The notes under the pieces were generated by a model that saw only the letters and a program-made list of their open reading frames with translations, did no database searches and was not told where the DNA came from. A DNA stretch of 37,360 nucleotides from JBGAWK01 sp044227665 (GTDB lineage: Bacteria; Bacteroidota; Bacteroidia; Chitinophagales; JADIYW01), in the NCBI GenBank assembly GCA_044227665.1, contig JBGAWK010000020.1, positions 1 to 37,360 of the forward strand, in the 5' to 3' direction. Both the position numbers and the translations under genes were made by a program. Of the stretch, positions 33,656 to 37,360 are shown in pieces (position 1 is the stretch's first letter; the number at the start of each line of letters is the position of its first letter).

Positions 33656-34332
33656 TAGTAATAGGCATCTTTTGTTTACAGTCTTCATGGGCTCAGCACA
33701 ATGTAGAGGAAAATGACTATAAATTCCGTAGAAGGAAATTTCATTTTGGCATCATCATGGGTGTAAATATTACAGACTTCAAAATCAGGTATAGTGATGA
33801 TTTTGTACGTAATGATTCTATTAACGGTATAGACTCTAAGAGTAAGATAGGCTTTGACCTAGGCATCTTAGCTTCTTTGCATATCAATAAGAATTTAGAG
33901 TTTAGGATATGTCCGGGCGTATCTTTTCAGGAACGCAATCTTACTTATAGTTATGTTCAAAATCTCTCACCCGTTCAGAAGAAAATAGAATCCATATTTT
34001 GGCAAACCCCTTTCAACCTCAAATTAAAGTCTGATCCTATCAAAGACTTTAAACTATATTGCTTTGCTGGTGGAAGGTATGGCTTTGACCTTGCTGCTAA
34101 TTCCAAAGCTCGCCGTGCCGAAAACTTGGTAAAGCTATCACGCCATGACTTTGCCGTAGATTATGGCGTAGGGGTAGAATTGCATTTCCCGCTATTTATA
34201 CTTTCTCCGGAGTTCAAAGTTTCCAACTCCGTACTCAATGTACACGCTAGAGATTCAAATTTAATTTTCTCTCGAACTATACAAAATTTGTATCCTCGTA
34301 CATTTATGTTCAGCTTGATTTTTGAAGGCTAA
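33604..34332 (+). CDS. porT: PorT-family outer-membrane protein
   Basis: A 242-residue exported beta-barrel. A signal peptide spans about 1-31 (YALVVIGIFCLQSSWAQ). The body shows alternating strands: RRKFHFGIIMGVNITDFKIRY, KIGFDLGILASLHINKNLEFRICPGVSF and VDYGVGVELHFPLFILSPEF. Sequence, size and its place directly after ubiE match PorT/SprT, a component of the type IX secretion/gliding machinery in Bacteroidota. Only the ATG at 33604, 52 bases inside ubiE, precedes the signal peptide, so translation is coupled to ubiE. Its TAA overlaps the stop codon of the convergent TamB gene. The family call rests on pattern and context. Confidence 0.8.
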   Translation: MHNFNFRHKHTIYRYALVVIGIFCLQSSWAQHNVEENDYKFRRRKFHFGIIMGVNITDFKIRYSDDFVRNDSINGIDSKSKIGFDLGILASLHINKNLEFRICPGVSFQERNLTYSYVQNLSPVQKKIESIFWQTPFNLKLKSDPIKDFKLYCFAGGRYGFDLAANSKARRAENLVKLSRHDFAVDYGVGVELHFPLFILSPEFKVSNSVLNVHARDSNLIFSRTIQNLYPRTFMFSLIFEG

Positions 34333-37300
34333 TCTTCTTTATTGTCTGGCAATAGGGGCATATTTTCGTTGGGATTCGACTCTTTTTTTTCGTTATTTTT
34401 ACGTTTCTTTTTGAGGTTTTCTCCCGCTCTGTTGAATTCTTTTTCGTAAGATATGCCTACGCCTGCTCTGATTTTTGACTGGTCTATCTGTACTACATTA
34501 TTATTATTGTACTTGGAATAGGTATTGAATTTGAGATTACCTTCCTGATTGATGAGGTATTGAATTTCAAAATCTCCTGCTATGCCGGAATTATTTTGCG
34601 ACACGCCAGTATTGCCATACTGCACATTACCTCCGATATTGATTATCAATCTGTCGTTGAAGAGCTTCTGCGTGAGCAACAAGCTGGTCGCGTCCAATCC
34701 CACTTGTAGATTGATTTCTGCACCCGGAATAAGTACCGAAATGAGGTCATTGATATTGTTATTAATTTTATTGGAAATGAAATCCGACATTGTATTAAAA
34801 GCAAGACCCGCAAAAACACCGCTAGTGCCTAAGTTATAAATATTCTGAAAGCCTCCTGTCATCAGCAACCAGAAGAATTGCTGATTTCTCTTGCCTTCAT
34901 TGGAATTAAGCTCTAATAGCAATGAATTTAATTCTCCCAAGTCCGTAGAAGCACCCTGTGCTGGCTCTATCCTAAACTGTATCTTGGTATCATTGAGCTT
35001 GCCTCCAATATTTACGACTGCATCCAAGGGCACTTTTGCATTGTAAAGGGTAGATGTGGAATCTACGATGCTCCTCATATTGGCTTTTACGCTAAGTACA
35101 GCATCTACATCCATGTCGGCATCCATCACATCGCCACCGCCCCAATGAATTTTACTGCCTTTGCGTATCTTGAATTTTTTATTTATCAGGTCTTGCTGTG
35201 AGAAAAGATACTCTCCGTCTTCGGCAATAAAATCTCCAGACATCAGCATCTTGTCGGCTATCTCTAATTGTAGTAAGGCATTACCTCGGGCTTTTATAAC
35301 ATCATTTTTAGCATAATCTAAATATAAGTTCAACTGGGCATCTGGTGTTGCTACCAAATCCATATTTAGGGTCATTTTTCCTTTTCGCTTGACATCTAAA
35401 TCTCTTTTTATAACTGTATCTTTTTTATTAATATATTTTATAAATTCTACTGTTTTATCATCTGTATTATTTGAGGTATTGATATTGAAGACTGTATTGG
35501 GTAGTGTTGTCGCATTAATATCTAATGCCAACTTATCAGTAGGCCCTTTGATAGTAACTAGTCCCGATGCATTTACTATGCCCCAAAAATCTTTGTTATC
35601 CTTATACGTAGTATTCATGAAATTAAACTTAGGTGTATTGATTTGCACATCCAAGTCCCATGTTTTGAAATAGTCATGCTGAAGTACTGCTGTCAGTAAA
35701 GCGTCATTGCCATATTTATCATATAGTGTAATGGTATTGAGGTCTATTTTGTTTTTACTCAGCTTTATTTCCTCATCGGCAAAGGAGATGTCCATGCCGA
35801 GGTAATTCACACGGACAGATGAAGTATCTATAGTACGTATATCTCCATTTAATATAGGCTGTTTGGGAGATCCGGAAATGCTGATTTTTCCAGAAGTTAG
35901 TGCTTTGAGATTAGAGATTTCTTTACCTAAAATTTGTGGAAGTGCTAAAAATGAAAGGCTTAATTTGCTGATATCCATATCAGCTTTTAATGGGCTGGAG
36001 ATGCCTTTAGAGAGATCATAAGTTCCTTCTAAGGTCAGATCATAATTGGGGTCATCAAATTTGCCGCTATAATATACCAGGTTGTTTTTGGCAGAATAAG
36101 CAGCGTCCAAGCCTATGAAGTCCACATAGATGTCTGCTATTTGCAAGTTATTTATAACAATTTCCCCATCTACCGCCAACTTATCATTTACATTCTTGAC
36201 ATTTACCCTTCCATTCAGCAATCCTCTTTTTACCAAGCCTGTGGTATCTACTAGTTGAACAAGGTCTGGAATATTGATATAATCCAATGTAAGTCCTGCA
36301 TTTCGCAACGAGTTTTCGCCATCACGGACTGTAATTTTTTGGATTCCTTGGGCGAGAACAATATTTTTTGTAATAAAAATAGAATCTCTGATTATCAGTT
36401 CGTTGTCTGTGGGCAAAGTCCAGAACTTATTGTTTATTTTCAGCTTTGCATCATTAAAATTAAATACGATGTCTTTATTGACAAACTTCACATCCGAGTA
36501 TAGCTCAAAGGCATTCTTAGCGGTATCGGGGTTTATCTTGGCATAAAGTTCTTGTTTTTGAATATTAATTTTATTTTTCAGTATTATATCGCTAATTACT
36601 GTCTTCCCTGACTGCAATCTCGATACACTACCATCTAAATAGAGGTTTCTGTCGCCTTTGCCATCATTGAGTTGTAAGCCTAGTGCATATAATTTTATTT
36701 TGTCGTAAGCAAAGGAGTCTGTTTTTACATCAACATATAATGCCCGTTTTTGGGCATTAAAATTTGCATTCACAAATATATCGGACAAAAGCTGTGCCTT
36801 TGGTACAAACATTTTTAGCAGTGAAAATTCTTTATTTATATATATATCGGCTTTTAGGTTATTGGATATAGAGTCTAGTCGCTGCCACGACATATTTTTG
36901 GGTAGCTTGGGCTCTTTTATAAGTGTAGTATATTCTGATACATATTTTTGTACAGCCTGCGCAACAGTAGTGATGTCGAATACGCCTCTGATGTCGGCAT
37001 TTATTTCTTCAGACTGAATAAGATATTGCTTCTCTTCCCCAAACTTATCCATGCATAGCAATATATTGTCAAAAGCATAGCTATTGCTGTCGTCCTCTAC
37101 CACTATCTTGCTAATATCACCCCTGCCCGTGATGTCATTGGGCTTTATGCCATCAAAACGAAAGTCGCCTTCCAAAGATACTTTCAAGGGTTGCTTGACA
37201 AGATTCAGCGTATATAGGTCTGCTTGCCTTATATGGGTATAAAAGTTGAAATGTGGATTTTTCGCATCCCTGAAATCTGCATATCCATCGAAGTCCAACT

Positions 37301-37360
37301 TTACATTAGGGTCATTTACATTTAATTTGCCTTTAAAAGATTTTTGATTCAAAAATCCAT
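34329..37360 (-). CDS. TamB-like translocation/assembly protein (DUF490), 5' end outside window
   Basis: About 1010 C-terminal residues are visible; the frame remains open to the right edge, so the start lies beyond it (homologues run to 1500-1700 residues). The visible part has long runs of AsmA/TamB-type amphipathic strands, for example DGEIVINNLQIADIYVDF and GKISISGSPKQPILNGDI, repeated many times. The C-terminal domain is typical of TamB in Bacteroidota: VDAVLSVKANM, VNIGGKLNDTKIQFRI, FWLLMTGGF, LQVGLDATSLLLTQKLFNDRLIINIGGN and a charged tail (EKKESNPNENMPLLPDNKED). TamB spans the periplasm and works in outer-membrane protein assembly or lipid transport. Its stop codon overlaps that of porT by four bases on the opposite strand. 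Confidence 0.92.
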   Translation of the reverse strand, partial: GFLNQKSFKGKLNVNDPNVKLDFDGYADFRDAKNPHFNFYTHIRQADLYTLNLVKQPLKVSLEGDFRFDGIKPNDITGRGDISKIVVEDDSNSYAFDNILLCMDKFGEEKQYLIQSEEINADIRGVFDITTVAQAVQKYVSEYTTLIKEPKLPKNMSWQRLDSISNNLKADIYINKEFSLLKMFVPKAQLLSDIFVNANFNAQKRALYVDVKTDSFAYDKIKLYALGLQLNDGKGDRNLYLDGSVSRLQSGKTVISDIILKNKINIQKQELYAKINPDTAKNAFELYSDVKFVNKDIVFNFNDAKLKINNKFWTLPTDNELIIRDSIFITKNIVLAQGIQKITVRDGENSLRNAGLTLDYINIPDLVQLVDTTGLVKRGLLNGRVNVKNVNDKLAVDGEIVINNLQIADIYVDFIGLDAAYSAKNNLVYYSGKFDDPNYDLTLEGTYDLSKGISSPLKADMDISKLSLSFLALPQILGKEISNLKALTSGKISISGSPKQPILNGDIRTIDTSSVRVNYLGMDISFADEEIKLSKNKIDLNTITLYDKYGNDALLTAVLQHDYFKTWDLDVQINTPKFNFMNTTYKDNKDFWGIVNASGLVTIKGPTDKLALDINATTLPNTVFNINTSNNTDDKTVEFIKYINKKDTVIKRDLDVKRKGKMTLNMDLVATPDAQLNLYLDYAKNDVIKARGNALLQLEIADKMLMSGDFIAEDGEYLFSQQDLINKKFKIRKGSKIHWGGGDVMDADMDVDAVLSVKANMRSIVDSTSTLYNAKVPLDAVVNIGGKLNDTKIQFRIEPAQGASTDLGELNSLLLELNSNEGKRNQQFFWLLMTGGFQNIYNLGTSGVFAGLAFNTMSDFISNKINNNINDLISVLIPGAEINLQVGLDATSLLLTQKLFNDRLIINIGGNVQYGNTGVSQNNSGIAGDFEIQYLINQEGNLKFNTYSKYNNNNVVQIDQSKIRAGVGISYEKEFNRAGENLKKKRKNNEKKESNPNENMPLLPDNKED

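Overview
The window is a dense, AT-rich chromosomal stretch from a member of the Bacteroidota (Bacteroidetes). Several independent signs agree: promoter elements of the Bacteroidetes type (TAnnTTTG -7 boxes), a tmRNA whose tag resembles those of Cytophaga relatives, a PorT-family outer-membrane protein beside ubiE, a Bacteroidetes-style TamB, a subclass B1 metallo-beta-lactamase, and start regions that are A-rich rather than carrying strong Shine-Dalgarno sites. I cannot place it below phylum level with confidence; a Chitinophagales/Cytophagales-like lineage is a guess.

Layout. 1-1014 (minus): a truncated short-chain dehydrogenase overlapping a YfcE-type metallophosphatase. 1070-4554 (plus): bioA, then a sensor kinase/OmpR-type regulator pair. 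4718-14322 (plus): three exported proteins in a row, a predicted outer-membrane beta-barrel, a 1944-residue modular surface protein and a fibronectin-III protein; this cassette has no assigned function and is the most novel part of the window. 14323-15058: a 736-bp non-coding region with a transposon-like inverted repeat, several hairpins and a strong terminator or attenuator. 15059-17738: bioB-bioF-bioD with overlapping genes; with bioA this gives the four late biotin-ring steps, but bioC/bioH are absent here. 18049-20409: an MFS exporter and proB. 20511-20879: ssrA (tmRNA). 21082-23726: a MORN-repeat/TonB-C-terminal protein overlapping an RsmF-like rRNA methyltransferase. 23727-24918 (minus): an exported START-domain protein and a SpoU/TrmH RNA methyltransferase. 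24956-27559: mutS. 27753-30594: hemA and a hemC-hemD fusion. 30698-31432: a class B1 metallo-beta-lactamase. 31447-32816 (minus): engB-fabI. 32924-34332: ubiE/menG-porT. 34329-37360 (minus): the C-terminal part of a TamB-like protein, cut by the window edge.

Most genes are housekeeping (cofactors, haem, mismatch repair, ribosome rescue, fatty-acid synthesis, envelope biogenesis). Two themes run through the window. First, seven genes have a TAnnTTTG box ending only 4-6 bases before the start codon, which predicts leaderless or nearly leaderless mRNAs. Second, non-ATG starts (GTG, TTG) are frequent among genes whose starts can be judged. No CRISPR array, tRNA, rRNA, phage or intact transposase gene was seen.
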